IMG/VR virus record: IMGVR_UViG_3300043464_000631
Span: 1-62,546 of that record
DNA length: 62,546 nt
Strand: one strand, 5' to 3'
DNA from: a virus
In this document: positions 22,921-30,475 of the stretch, one piece after another
How the letters are laid out: every line of letters starts with the position of its first letter
Numbering within the stretch: the first letter of the stretch is position 1
The notes under the pieces: model-generated
What the model was told of the DNA's origin: nothing
Database searches by the model: none
Seen by the model: only the letters and a program-made list of their open reading frames with translations
Program-made: the position numbers and the translations under genes

Positions 22921-22978
22921 ATCTCTCTCTTTCTTTCTTTGGTTTGTTAGTTCTACTCTACTGGTTAGTAGATACTAT

Positions 22979-23497
22979 CTAGTGCTTCGCACTGTTGTTA
23001 GAACATCTACCGCCTTGAGGCGTAGTATGGAGATCGCCGCTGTACCCGAGCTTAACGAGGTGACACCGAAGGGACGATGGGACCGATCCGTACCCGTGGA
23101 ACAGTGCGTAGTACGCCATCGAACCCAACGAAATCAAGGGGCTACGCTTGTACGGATTGTTCACATCACGGAAGGCGAACTTCAACCGCTCACGCCTACC
23201 GTTCTGGACTGCATCCCACGCCACACCGTTCACATCATCTCGCGTCAGTACCCCGTACAGGCTACCGTTAGAAGTCCATCCGTCAGCCTCTAGGAGCGAC
23301 GGAGCTAGGCACCCTGTGGGTAGGTACTCCGAAGCCCTTACGTGAGGCTTACCGTGGCTTATAAGTGGGTTCCCGTGCTTGTCGTAGTCTACCCGGTAGG
23401 AGGGGAGTCCGTCGCACATGGCTGCTAGGCGGAGAACGTTCCGTCGATCCTCGGTTGTCCACGTTTCGCCGTAGATAATTTGATTGCTGGACACCAT
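22979..23497 (-). CDS. Hypothetical protein (172 aa)
   Basis: Starts MVSSNQIIYGETWTTEDRR; GGGGAG lies just upstream and the ATG overlaps the stop of the previous gene (TGATG). No family recognised; mixed alpha/beta composition, ending GGRCSNNSAKH. Confidence 0.68.
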   Translation of the reverse strand: MVSSNQIIYGETWTTEDRRNVLRLAAMCDGLPSYRVDYDKHGNPLISHGKPHVRASEYLPTGCLAPSLLEADGWTSNGSLYGVLTRDDVNGVAWDAVQNGRRERLKFAFRDVNNPYKRSPLISLGSMAYYALFHGYGSVPSSLRCHLVKLGYSGDLHTTPQGGRCSNNSAKH

Positions 23498-23676
23498 CAC
23501 TCCCCATCCCAAAGGTAATTGTCTGCAACCTCACGACACAGCCTGAACAACTTCTCCGCGTACCGCTGTTCTGATTCGCTTAGTTCGGAGATTTCCTTGT
23601 GTGCAAGAGCATCGCATGTCTCTTGTAGTGCTCGGTATGTATTCTCACACATCACGTAGCCCATGTTAATTGGCAT
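23497..23676 (-). CDS. Small hypothetical protein (59 aa)
   Basis: Starts MPINMGYVMCENTYRALQ behind a good AAAGGAG site and ends in the next gene's ATG. Helical, with three Cys. No family recognised. Confidence 0.62.
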   Translation of the reverse strand: MPINMGYVMCENTYRALQETCDALAHKEISELSESEQRYAEKLFRLCREVADNYLWDGE

Positions 23677-23677
23677 G

Positions 23678-23875
23678 CTACTTTACTCCTTTCCTCTCGT
23701 CTAGGATGAAGTGGTTACTATCCGGGCTCGCTTCGCAAGCCTCCGTGAAATCCGTCCAACTAAGAGCCCAAGGAAAGACCTTATACGCTGTGTCTGTCCA
23801 CCGGAGACACTTAGCCCGGAGAATACAACTGTCGCTGGAACAGCGGGTGTAGTCTAGGGGGAGGGAGGTGGGCAT
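23678..23875 (-). CDS. Small Cys-rich protein (65 aa)
   Basis: The segment CSSDSCILRAKCLRW, with another Cys later, is a familiar layout in small proteins of proteobacterial phages and probably binds metal. Function unknown. Confidence 0.68.
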   Translation of the reverse strand: MPTSLPLDYTRCSSDSCILRAKCLRWTDTAYKVFPWALSWTDFTEACEASPDSNHFILDERKGVK

Positions 23876-23880
23876 GTTAT

Positions 23881-24210
23881 CTACCCATCCCCGCCCGCGT
23901 CGGTGCGGGGCTGTTCGATCCTGCGGCGCAGTGCGCCTTGAATTTCGGAAACAACCCGCAGCAGGTATTTGCCGCCCTTAGGGTCCAGCCTGTTAGAGAT
24001 ATAGGCCGGATGGCAGTCAGTTACAAACGTGCGCAAGTCGCGTTCGCCCATTGCACCCCACCAAGCTGACCACGCCTGACCGTAGCACTCGACAATCAAT
24101 TGGCCAGACCCCGGCGCAACGTCGCGCAGCAAGACCGTGATTGGGTCAAGCCTGCCGCCATCTGCGTCGCGAATCACAATCAGGTCGGCGGATTCGGTTT
24201 CGATTCTCAC
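23881..24210 (-). CDS. Hypothetical protein (109 aa), GC-rich gene
   Basis: Starts VRIETESADLIVIRDADGG from a GTG overlapping the previous stop (GTGA). It contains CYGQAWSAWWGAMG, a pattern I associate with a small accessory protein in many proteobacterial phages and prophages; function unknown. Base composition is visibly more GC-rich than the genes to either side. Confidence 0.7.
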   Translation of the reverse strand: MRIETESADLIVIRDADGGRLDPITVLLRDVAPGSGQLIVECYGQAWSAWWGAMGERDLRTFVTDCHPAYISNRLDPKGGKYLLRVVSEIQGALRRRIEQPRTDAGGDG

Positions 24211-24428
24211 ACCACCTCCCTCGCCGCGCGGGCGGCGTCGATATAGTGATCGTAAAAATCACCGGATGTAGAGTTGAATAAATTAGCCGCCTCCACATCA
24301 TTCTCTTTGACCCACCGATACCGCTCCGCATCCGCCCGCAGCGCCTCATTCTCAACTACCAAGCGTTCTATTTCCTCGCGCATAGATGAATAAAGTTCCG
24401 CAACTTCTTTTGAGCCTGTCTTTTTCAT
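24207..24428 (-). CDS. Coiled-coil accessory protein (73 aa)
   Basis: Heptad-like IERLVVENEALRADAERYRW followed by VKEND and a DAARAA end. This VENEALRxDAxRYRxLR pattern is very common in prophage and phage accessory genes; role unknown. Confidence 0.7.
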   Translation of the reverse strand: MKKTGSKEVAELYSSMREEIERLVVENEALRADAERYRWVKENDVEAANLFNSTSGDFYDHYIDAARAAREVV

Positions 24429-24514
24429 TTCGTTTCCTTACGTTCTGCGCCCGTATCCGGCAACACCGGCCCCGCGTTGGTGGGGTCCGGGCCGCCGTCG
24501 TCAACTCCACTCAT
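24425..24514 (-). CDS. Micro-ORF (29 aa)
   Basis: Starts MSGVDDGGPDPTNAGPVLPD; its TGA shares bases with the next ATG (ATGA). Support is only coupling and position. Confidence 0.4.
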   Translation of the reverse strand: MSGVDDGGPDPTNAGPVLPDTGAERKETK

Positions 24515-24515
24515 A

Positions 24516-24740
24516 TCACTTACCTCCGAGAAAGTAAAGGAACGCACTTACCGCGAAACACACAACCACCCCAACGGGGAGGATGCTTAGCACAGTGTAC
24601 CAGAAACTAGCAAGCCGGTGGCTTGGTTCGTCGAACAAATCGGCTAGGCTCTCGCACTCGTGGGCGTAGGATCGGAGGATGAGGTAGCCTAGAGTGAGAG
24701 CACACCCTCCGAGAAACCACAGATAGGGAACGGAAATCAT
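24516..24740 (-). CDS. Two-helix membrane protein (74 aa)
   Basis: Hydrophobic segments at about residues 3-22 and 48-70, with a charged loop between. ATG overlaps the upstream stop (TAATG). It has the size and topology of small phage holins or exclusion proteins, but the location among accessory genes gives no support for a lysis role. Confidence 0.65.
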   Translation of the reverse strand: MISVPYLWFLGGCALTLGYLILRSYAHECESLADLFDEPSHRLASFWYTVLSILPVGVVVCFAVSAFLYFLGGK

Positions 24741-25243
24741 TAAGGCGTCTCTCCGGTGGGCTTGTCGGCACTCGACACGTCTCGCGCCTTGGCGATGGCG
24801 TCGGATGCGTCAGCAATAAAAGCCCATATTGGCTCGTTTCCTTCTGGCGCATAATGTTCAGCGTCTTTCAGGGCTCGATTCATCAAAGCTTTAATGGCGG
24901 AAAGCAATTCTGGCGCGGCGGCGATCAAGCGGGCGTTGGCTGAGTCAGGTTCAATAACCGGAGCATACTCACCCCCGGCTGACCCATCATCCATGACGAC
25001 TTCCCCGTTCGCATCTAGAAGCTGAGTATAGTAACCGTCAGACACCCACACCCACGGACCCGGTGAAATCTTAGTGCTCGTCTCCTCATCCTTCATTTCC
25101 GATCGTACGCTTTCAGCAGCCTGCAACAGGACCATTTTCAAATTGTTGGGGTGGAGGCCGGGGTTACGTTCGACCCATTCCACAAGATCGAGGAATCTAT
25201 CTCGTTGCTGTGTGACCTTGAATATTTGGCTGTCTCGGTACAT
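24740..25243 (-). CDS. Hypothetical accessory protein (167 aa)
   Basis: The middle reads ISPGPWVWVSDGYYTQLLDA and DSANARLIAAAPELLSAIKAL, a pattern repeated across many proteobacterial phages and prophages in small unannotated proteins. It ends DAIAKARD. Function unknown; part of the GC-richer patch. Confidence 0.72.
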   Translation of the reverse strand: MYRDSQIFKVTQQRDRFLDLVEWVERNPGLHPNNLKMVLLQAAESVRSEMKDEETSTKISPGPWVWVSDGYYTQLLDANGEVVMDDGSAGGEYAPVIEPDSANARLIAAAPELLSAIKALMNRALKDAEHYAPEGNEPIWAFIADASDAIAKARDVSSADKPTGETP

Positions 25244-25440
25244 TACTTCTTCTCCTCGTGTTCAGTCAGTTTACAAACCCGATACCAAGCCCCGGAAGCG
25301 CTGTCCCGGTACGATACAGCCAAGCCGGGGGCAATGGGAAAGGCTAGTTCAATCGCCTTTCGGATAACGGATGGTTTGGGGTGGATGGCGTAGACGAGGG
25401 AGAACACGTCTTTGCCTAGGCTTACTAGCATGTGGGGCAT
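25243..25440 (-). CDS. Small hypothetical protein (65 aa)
   Basis: Starts MPHMLVSLGKDVFSLV. ATG follows AGGAGCATCTGAT; TAATG overlap with the next gene. No family recognised. Confidence 0.62.
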   Translation of the reverse strand: MPHMLVSLGKDVFSLVYAIHPKPSVIRKAIELAFPIAPGLAVSYRDSASGAWYRVCKLTEHEEKK

Positions 25441-25441
25441 A

Positions 25442-25513
25442 TCAGATGCTCCTGTTTACAGTGGCGATGCAGTTCGTCACATACTTCTTCCACGTGCGGC
25501 TTTCGGTAGTCAT
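25442..25513 (-). CDS. Micro-ORF (23 aa)
   Basis: Starts MTTESRTWKKYVTNCIATV behind a strong AAAGGAG placed 8 bases before the ATG. It could be a tiny protein or a leader that keeps ribosomes on the message between two genes. Confidence 0.45.
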   Translation of the reverse strand: MTTESRTWKKYVTNCIATVNRSI

Positions 25514-25532
25514 GTTGTGCGCTCCTTTATTG

Positions 25533-25790
25533 CTAGTGGTCGAAACCGTCTGAGTGTTCGCAAGTATACCGAAAGTAATCTGCGTCAGTGTGGCCTAGCT
25601 CTCGAAGTGCTTCGCAGTGGGAAATAGCCCCTCGTGCTGTGGTAAGGGATACCGGGGGGATGTCACCCCGAGAGGGGATGAATACGGCGAAGAGTTCGCG
25701 CAAGGCGTCATTTGCGCAGACGGAAGCTTTAGCTAGCTCGCACGCTCCATCGCGAGCGGATGCGGTAGCCGGTTCTTGGTGTTCTCTCAC
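25533..25790 (-). CDS. Hypothetical protein (85 aa)
   Basis: Cys-rich helical protein (starts MREHQEPATASARDGACELA). ATG overlaps the upstream stop by 4 bases. No family recognised. Confidence 0.62.
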   Translation of the reverse strand: MREHQEPATASARDGACELAKASVCANDALRELFAVFIPSRGDIPPVSLTTARGAISHCEALRELGHTDADYFRYTCEHSDGFDH

Positions 25791-26413
25791 ACAACCACCA
25801 CTTCACCATTTACAAACCGATATGCCTTATTTGATTCGATACCGCCTTCGCCGGTATAGCGGACGTGCAGGCGGTGGCGTTGACCATCCCATACGCGCCA
25901 ACAGAGTACGGATTCATCCCCACCCGTGAGGGTGGAGCGATGCCCACCCGTGAGGGTGGATTTATCCCCACCCGTGAGGGTGGAGTAATACCCACCCGTG
26001 AGGGTGGAGTAATCCCCACCCGTGAGGGTGGAACCACACCCACCCGTGAGAACCAACCCAATAATACGGGGAGCCTTTGTCTTCTCCCAAATGTAGCGCG
26101 TTGCGCTTTCTTTGGTGCCAGCGTGGGCGACAGTGCCGGTCTTGAACTTCACTTTACCGTTAAGCCGCACAAGGTCAGATTCAAGCACTCTGAGAACAAG
26201 CCAAACCCCGTCTTCGTGCCAATCTGCCGCCAAGTAATCACCTTCACCATTCTCCCACCCGTGCAGACCACGACCACACACGGGGTCGGGAATCCAATCG
26301 GGAGCGGTCACGGTGCCCTTCTTCGGGTACTGAAAGGTTTTGTTGCGGGACTTGTTCTCCGGGTCGTTGACGCGGAGCACGTAAACGTACTTCGGGTTCT
26401 TAGTGGTGGTCAT
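25787..26413 (-). CDS. Accessory protein with tandem octapeptide repeats (208 aa)
   Basis: Starts MTTTKNPKYVYVLRVNDPEN and contains DWIPDPVCGRGLHGWENGEG and LVLRVLESDLVRL, typical of a phage/prophage family I recall as DUF7666. About residue 120 on is a run of octapeptides, STLTGG plus two variable residues, five to six copies, which should form a beta-roll or beta-solenoid. The repeats are encoded by nearly identical 24-bp units. The start follows AGGAG; the frame runs upstream into the next gene but lacks support there. Confidence 0.75.
   Translation of the reverse strand: MTTTKNPKYVYVLRVNDPENKSRNKTFQYPKKGTVTAPDWIPDPVCGRGLHGWENGEGDYLAADWHEDGVWLVLRVLESDLVRLNGKVKFKTGTVAHAGTKESATRYIWEKTKAPRIIGLVLTGGCGSTLTGGDYSTLTGGYYSTLTGGDKSTLTGGHRSTLTGGDESVLCWRVWDGQRHRLHVRYTGEGGIESNKAYRFVNGEVVVV
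25920..26049. repeat. 24-bp tandem repeats, each an inverted repeat
   Basis: Units begin at 25920, 25944, 25968, 25992 and 26016, with a partial sixth at 26040. Each has CCACCC-GTGA-GGGTGG, a perfect 6-bp stem with a 4-base loop, then 8 variable bases. They lie in the coding frame of the octapeptide protein, so RNA from this stretch would be a chain of hairpins. Confidence 0.92.
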
Positions 26414-26432
26414 TTTGGTTATCTCCTTTCGG

Positions 26433-26831
26433 TTAGAACTGGGCATACAACACCGTTTCGTCATCGTACCCACATACGGACGTGTTATCCCGAAGATACT
26501 CAAGGATCGCCTCGCGTCGGGCTTCGGCGAAGGCTTCTTCATCGAGCGTACCCGGGATGACTTCGCCACCCTCGTCAAGATCGGAGTAGTCGGCGGGGTC
26601 GGGTAGGTCGATGCTGTGTATAAAGCAGTTGCTGGCTACATCGTCCCACGATTCCTCGGAATACTCGCAGCACAAGGCGATAACGTCGAGTTCGATAGGC
26701 TGGCCGAGATCATCGGAGAGTTCTTCGAGGTAGTCATAAAGCCAGCGCAGGTTTTCAAACTGGTCACGGCGCTCGTAACGACGAAAGGCAGCGGAAAAGT
26801 CTGCGTAGTCTACTGTCTGGATGATGGGCAT
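26433..26831 (-). CDS. Very acidic hypothetical protein (132 aa)
   Basis: Starts MPIIQTVDYADFSAAFRRYE; the body holds a run of acidic residues (DLPDPADYSDLDEGGEV) and ELDVIALCCEYSE, a pattern seen in small accessory proteins of phages and plasmids. High net negative charge invites a DNA-mimic (anti-restriction) idea, but I cannot support it further. Confidence 0.72.
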   Translation of the reverse strand: MPIIQTVDYADFSAAFRRYERRDQFENLRWLYDYLEELSDDLGQPIELDVIALCCEYSEESWDDVASNCFIHSIDLPDPADYSDLDEGGEVIPGTLDEEAFAEARREAILEYLRDNTSVCGYDDETVLYAQF

Positions 26832-26938
26832 AGCAATCTCCGATAGTCGCGTCTAGCGACGCTTGCGGGGTGAGCCGGCCGGGGCCGGTGAGCGGAGTAG
26901 ATACTCTGGGGTTGTGTTCGGTGAGCGTAGATTATCGC

Positions 26939-27295
26939 TTACGCCATTGCAAGCGCGATGCGCTTACGTTCTTCGTTTGCTTGCGGGATGGACTCGTTCA
27001 GCAAGTCGTTTGCGATTTCAAGGAGATATTCGGCACCGCTGAAAGACTCAACGCCCCAAAGAGACGCGAAGAAACCAAGATCAACTCCCGCACGCGATGC
27101 AGTGATCTCGACACCCACGAACTCCCAATCGTCGCGCTTCCACGCCTCGATTTGTTCGGGAGTATAGCAGTCAAAGTCTTGCGGGGTTGTGTCACGGTCG
27201 TGGTGAATGGTGGCTGTGTAGTCCGTGCCATCCACGGTGCAAGTGATTGAGTCACCGGGAACAACGTCGAAGCGGGAAAAGGGGTTGGTGAACAT
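26939..27295 (-). CDS. Acidic hypothetical protein (118 aa)
   Basis: Starts MFTNPFSRFDVVPGDSITC and contains DWEFVGVEITASRAG. Pattern resembles small accessory proteins of phages and mobile elements; function unknown. The 107-base gap to the next gene downstream holds a GTCGC/GCGAC hairpin. Confidence 0.68.
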   Translation of the reverse strand: MFTNPFSRFDVVPGDSITCTVDGTDYTATIHHDRDTTPQDFDCYTPEQIEAWKRDDWEFVGVEITASRAGVDLGFFASLWGVESFSGAEYLLEIANDLLNESIPQANEERKRIALAMA

Positions 27296-27347
27296 GCAGG
27301 CGGTTCCTCGTTAGGCGCAACTGGCGCCGCTTGGTGTGGTGTAGTGA

Positions 27348-27653
27348 TTAGATCACGAGTTCGGCGGGGATGTCAACTGTGCTGCCGAGTTTGGAAGCCA
27401 CCCTGCAACGCATAGCTGCGACTAGGGCAGTGGGACCAGAGGAGTAACCCCCGAAGTCCCCCACCGACGCATTCCAACAGTCGTTATCCCAATCTGTGGA
27501 AATCAACTCCCGCTCAATAATCGGGCCGCCTAATCGCCAATCCGAAGAGAAAGGGGCCGGATTGGCTTGGTCCCAGATGTGCTCACATTTCTCTACAGCC
27601 CAATCAAGAGCGAGACCAGTGAGTTCGGAGACGGGAACGGATACGGTAGGCAT
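27348..27653 (-). CDS. NinX/DUF2591-like protein (101 aa)
   Basis: VSELTGLALDWAVEKCEH, then SSDWRLGGPIIERELIS, then SSGPTALVAAMRCRVASKLG and VDIPAELV follow the DUF2591 (phage NinX) pattern end to end. Function unknown; common in lambdoid and other proteobacterial phages. Start MPTVSVPVSEL is preferred over an upstream codon in a T/G-rich leader. Confidence 0.85.
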   Translation of the reverse strand: MPTVSVPVSELTGLALDWAVEKCEHIWDQANPAPFSSDWRLGGPIIERELISTDWDNDCWNASVGDFGGYSSGPTALVAAMRCRVASKLGSTVDIPAELVI

Positions 27654-27715
27654 GGTGTGTGATCCTCTTTTGTGTGTGTGTGGTGGGTGCATCTTGAAGC
27701 ATAGCGGACTAGAAA

Positions 27716-27753
27716 CGCAACCCTAGAATGGTAAACGATTGTCTAAGGTTGCG
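27716..27753. promoter_or_regulatory. Dyad with conserved core in an accessory-gene gap
   Basis: CGCAACC and GGTTGCG flank TAGA/TCTA and a central GTAAACGATTGT. The 12-base core recurs exactly at 30794-30805. It may be an operator or RNA hairpin between 27653 and 27766. Confidence 0.5.
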
Positions 27754-27767
27754 TATCTAAGCGGCTC
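27751..27767. repeat. 17-bp direct repeat, copy 1
   Basis: GCGTATCTAAGCGGCTC, identical to 28011-28027. Each copy lies right after a leftward stop codon. Confidence 0.8.
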
Positions 27768-27984
27768 AATCCACGTTATACCAGTCAGTGCGCAGCAGGT
27801 CGAAGGCCGTGAGGTCATCAATGTGGCGCTTCACCGGCAAGCAATGCTCCCGGATGAAAGCCTCATCCTTGAAGTCTTCCGGGTTGTCCCGGTGAATCCA
27901 GAACCTACCGTCGATGATGCAGAACGCACCGATGAAGCCCGGATGAGTGAAAGGGCGGGTAAGGTCACAGTCTGTGAGTTTCAT
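27766..27984 (-). CDS. Small hypothetical protein (72 aa)
   Basis: Starts MKLTDCDLTRPFTHPGFIG, behind AAGGGAAGC. One of the accessory genes flanked by the 17-bp repeat. No family recognised. Confidence 0.63.
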   Translation of the reverse strand: MKLTDCDLTRPFTHPGFIGAFCIIDGRFWIHRDNPEDFKDEAFIREHCLPVKRHIDDLTAFDLLRTDWYNVD

Positions 27985-28010
27985 GTGAGGATGCTTCCCT
28001 TGTATGTGTG

Positions 28011-28027
28011 GCGTATCTAAGCGGCTC
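28011..28027. repeat. 17-bp direct repeat, copy 2
   Basis: Identical to 27751-27767; together they flank the gene at 27766-27984, 260 bases apart. Confidence 0.8.
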
Positions 28028-28032
28028 GGGTG

Positions 28033-28320
28033 TTACTCGCCCCGCGCGTATTCAATCCCACACAAGAATGCGTGGAGCTGGTCGTACAAGGCGCGAGCGG
28101 AGACGTAGCCGACGCGGAACACGTCGTTAACACCCCCGCACTCGTTCGCCATTTGGTGAAGGCTGTAGCCACCATAAGCGCTGTCGATGTGAAAGTTACC
28201 GATGTTGGATCGGAGCTTGCCATCTTCCCCACGCGACCAAGGCTCAAGGGAAGTGCCGGCTGTACGGTTCAGGCGGTCAACGAGAGGGCGAAGGTGTTTG
28301 ATTGTGATGCGTGCGCTCAT
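28033..28320 (-). CDS. Hypothetical protein (95 aa)
   Basis: Starts MSARITIKHLRPLVDRLNR and contains GNFHIDSAYGGYSLHQMANE, a pattern I associate with small accessory phage proteins that have no known function. ATG overlaps the upstream stop by 4 bases. Confidence 0.7.
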   Translation of the reverse strand: MSARITIKHLRPLVDRLNRTAGTSLEPWSRGEDGKLRSNIGNFHIDSAYGGYSLHQMANECGGVNDVFRVGYVSARALYDQLHAFLCGIEYARGE

Positions 28321-28601
28321 GGTTTGTGCTCCTCTTGGGCCTTTTCGATATCTCGCAATTGCATTGAAAGTGACTGCTTACGGCTTGCGATTGTGCTTGT
28401 TATAGCTCGAATAAGTGCAATTTTCAAGCCCTCACAAACGTCTGCATTAAGGGTCACTGTGTCTACGTGGTTCGGCTTGTTGTCGGTGTAGCTGCTGATT
28501 GTTACGTTGATTCCACTGGCAGCTAACTTGTTGAGGTCTAGTGCAGTAGCTTGTCGGAGGGCGGTAATAAGTTGATATGTGTCGCCGTGATTCTTTGCCA
28601 T
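28317..28601 (-). CDS. Hypothetical protein (94 aa)
   Basis: Starts MAKNHGDTYQLITALRQ; helical with a polar middle. No family recognised. Confidence 0.65.
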   Translation of the reverse strand: MAKNHGDTYQLITALRQATALDLNKLAASGINVTISSYTDNKPNHVDTVTLNADVCEGLKIALIRAITSTIASRKQSLSMQLRDIEKAQEEHKP

Positions 28602-28618
28602 GTGTGCGGTTCCTTTTG

Positions 28619-28837
28619 TTAAACGTGGTATTCGACGGATTCAATCAATCCGTTGTCGTTTGTGTTCGACGCTTTCAGGTGCTCACAGCCATACCACTTC
28701 CCGACACTGTAATGGGAGTCTGTGTGTGCATAGACGGACGGGATACCACAAACAGGGCACGTTGCCTCTGTCGTCATGTGGAAGCCTTGGGGCAAGGAAC
28801 GGTCACGATGGTTTGTGTTGACAGTGTACCATTTCAT
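28619..28837 (-). CDS. Small zinc-finger-like protein (72 aa)
   Basis: Starts MKWYTVNTNHRDRSLPQG; CPVCG and a later GCEH could bind zinc. The chosen start avoids an upstream leader region. No family recognised. Confidence 0.62.
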   Translation of the reverse strand: MKWYTVNTNHRDRSLPQGFHMTTEATCPVCGIPSVYAHTDSHYSVGKWYGCEHLKASNTNDNGLIESVEYHV

Positions 28838-28907
28838 GACGGCTAGTCTCCGGGTTAGTGTGTGGCGAACGTTGTGGTAAGGATAGTGGCACAACAAACT
28901 AGCGCCG

Positions 28908-29141
28908 TCAACACCTACGGTGTGCGTCGCGTAGGATTTGGGCCTTAATCATGTTGTGCCTAGACAGCACTTCTGCGGCGAAGGCGATTATTCCGGGCTC
29001 TTCCAACAGCTCCTGCATTAGTTGCACACGATCATCTCCGGTCAGGTGTTCATCGACGGTCAAGATGTGGTGAACGATGCGCACATACCGCTGTAGGTCG
29101 GGGAATGTGAGCTTATCAATATCGGCCTGTTCAAGGTTCAT
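28908..29141 (-). CDS. Hypothetical protein (77 aa)
   Basis: Starts MNLEQADIDKLTFPDLQRY; helical, leucine-rich. ATG overlaps the previous gene by 11 bases. No family recognised. Confidence 0.62.
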   Translation of the reverse strand: MNLEQADIDKLTFPDLQRYVRIVHHILTVDEHLTGDDRVQLMQELLEEPGIIAFAAEVLSRHNMIKAQILRDAHRRC

Positions 29142-29514
29142 ACGGCTCTCCTTCACTACATGGCGGAACAGGTGCCTCGTGCAGATTCGCGACCGCTTGT
29201 TGATAGACGCTTAAACCTTTTTCTGACTCTTCAGCGGTCATAAGCGCAGCGGCCCTCACCATGCGGTTTTGTTCCCTTAGCAAATCTGCTACCCTTTTTC
29301 TGTCTATCCCGTGTGGAGAATTGTCTGGGGTGAAAGCTGCTACAGAACTAACAGCCCACCTCCTAGGCGCGGAGATTATAGGGCACATGGCGACCCAGTA
29401 TGTGCAGAATCCACCATCAACTTTAATCGTTCGCCTTCCCCATGCAAAGCTGCGAAAAGACTCCGCAGCGTTGCGGTCGATTAAATGACGCAATGTCTTA
29501 TTGTTCGCATTCAT
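29131..29514 (-). CDS. Hypothetical protein (127 aa)
   Basis: Starts MNANNKTLRHLIDRNAAES; contains WGRRTIKVDGGFCTYWVAMC. It ends Pro-rich (EPYEP). No family recognised. Confidence 0.63.
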   Translation of the reverse strand: MNANNKTLRHLIDRNAAESFRSFAWGRRTIKVDGGFCTYWVAMCPIISAPRRWAVSSVAAFTPDNSPHGIDRKRVADLLREQNRMVRAAALMTAEESEKGLSVYQQAVANLHEAPVPPCSEGEPYEP

Positions 29515-29518
29515 TGTG

Positions 29519-29701
29519 TCATTTATCCTTGTAAGTATCCTCGCAAATGTTCCGGGCGGTCTCCGCCTTGCTTTCCGCGCGTATGTATTCAAAGGTTGCG
29601 GGCGAGTTTAGAAGTTCAAACTCGTAACGCTTTGCGTTTTGAACGTGCGCTATGACTTCATCCGCCAAAGACACAACCCACGCTTTCGTTTTGTTATCCA
29701 T
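29519..29701 (-). CDS. Small hypothetical protein (60 aa)
   Basis: Starts MDNKTKAWVVSLADEVIAHV; helical. No family recognised. Confidence 0.6.
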   Translation of the reverse strand: MDNKTKAWVVSLADEVIAHVQNAKRYEFELLNSPATFEYIRAESKAETARNICEDTYKDK

Positions 29702-29718
29702 CTTAGCGGCGACTTCAG

Positions 29719-29940
29719 TTAGCGGATGATGATAGGCATGGTGACACAAACAATCGCCAGAAACAAGAGCCAACTTGTAACGATTTGCAACCGGGCAGCT
29801 CGTCGGGACTTGCGCTCCTGCTCCCTCTTCTCATACCGATACAGGCTAGAGCGAGCGAGTGCGCTTGTGTCCCGCTCGGCTCTCTCGGATGACACTTGAC
29901 GAAGCAGGACGTTGTAGGCTTGAAGTTCTTTGCGGTTCAT
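29719..29940 (-). CDS. C-terminally anchored membrane protein (73 aa)
   Basis: A basic cytoplasmic helix (RYEKREQERKSRRAARLQ) followed by a C-terminal membrane helix (TSWLLFLAIVCVTMPIIIR). No family recognised. Confidence 0.62.
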   Translation of the reverse strand: MNRKELQAYNVLLRQVSSERAERDTSALARSSLYRYEKREQERKSRRAARLQIVTSWLLFLAIVCVTMPIIIR

Positions 29941-29944
29941 TCGG

Positions 29945-30256
29945 TTATGGCTCCAGAAAACAACGAAGGCGGTTAAGGGCAGTTCGCTTGTGAATGCGTG
30001 CAGGCTTCAAATCCAAAACAGCATCTTTTGCCTCGTTAATCTTGTTCAGATAATCACGATTGGTCTTGCGATCTTCCGGGCTCCAATTGGGCCAAGTGTG
30101 ACCGGAGATCATGCCGTGTGTGATGAACATCTTATTCCCGTAATGGAGCATCCGCTCCGCGTGCCACGTATGGTAGTCGCGAGACATGTCTTTGATCTGC
30201 TGCGCAATCTCGTCAAACGGTTCCCAAGCGCGGGTCCTGTCTTTGTTTGTATTCAT
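29945..30256 (-). CDS. Hypothetical protein (103 aa)
   Basis: Starts MNTNKDRTRAWEPFDEIAQ; contains histidine and tryptophan clusters (YHTWHAERMLHYG). No family recognised. Confidence 0.63.
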   Translation of the reverse strand: MNTNKDRTRAWEPFDEIAQQIKDMSRDYHTWHAERMLHYGNKMFITHGMISGHTWPNWSPEDRKTNRDYLNKINEAKDAVLDLKPARIHKRTALNRLRCFLEP

Positions 30257-30262
30257 TGGTTA

Positions 30263-30379
30263 TCAGCTCCCGTAAGCAATAGCGTCAAGGTCCGCACTCG
30301 ATTCGGATTCAATCCGGGCGAGTTCGCACAGGTAGGCGATTAGCTCGCCGTCGGTCATTTCGTCTGTGTAGTCTGGCAT
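30263..30379 (-). CDS. Very small acidic protein (38 aa)
   Basis: Starts MPDYTDEMTDGELIAYLCEL; strongly acidic. It lies 6 bases upstream of the next gene. No family recognised. Confidence 0.52.
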   Translation of the reverse strand: MPDYTDEMTDGELIAYLCELARIESESSADLDAIAYGS

Positions 30380-30475
30380 GGGTTTGGATTCCTTCGCTTC
30401 GGTTCGGGTTAGCCTACTCTAGCGCGAATAGACTAACACAAAACGTGATGCGGTGTCACGGGTTAGCTGGGTAGG

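Noticed and set aside
25920-26049. CRISPR-like array
   Set aside because: Repeats are 24 bp with 8 variable bases, keep reading frame inside a gene and lack spacer-length unique sequence; no cas genes.
25865-26560. A plus-strand frame with many PTREGG repeats
   Set aside because: It is the antisense reading of the 24-bp repeats; the minus-strand protein has the recognisable family pattern and ribosome site.
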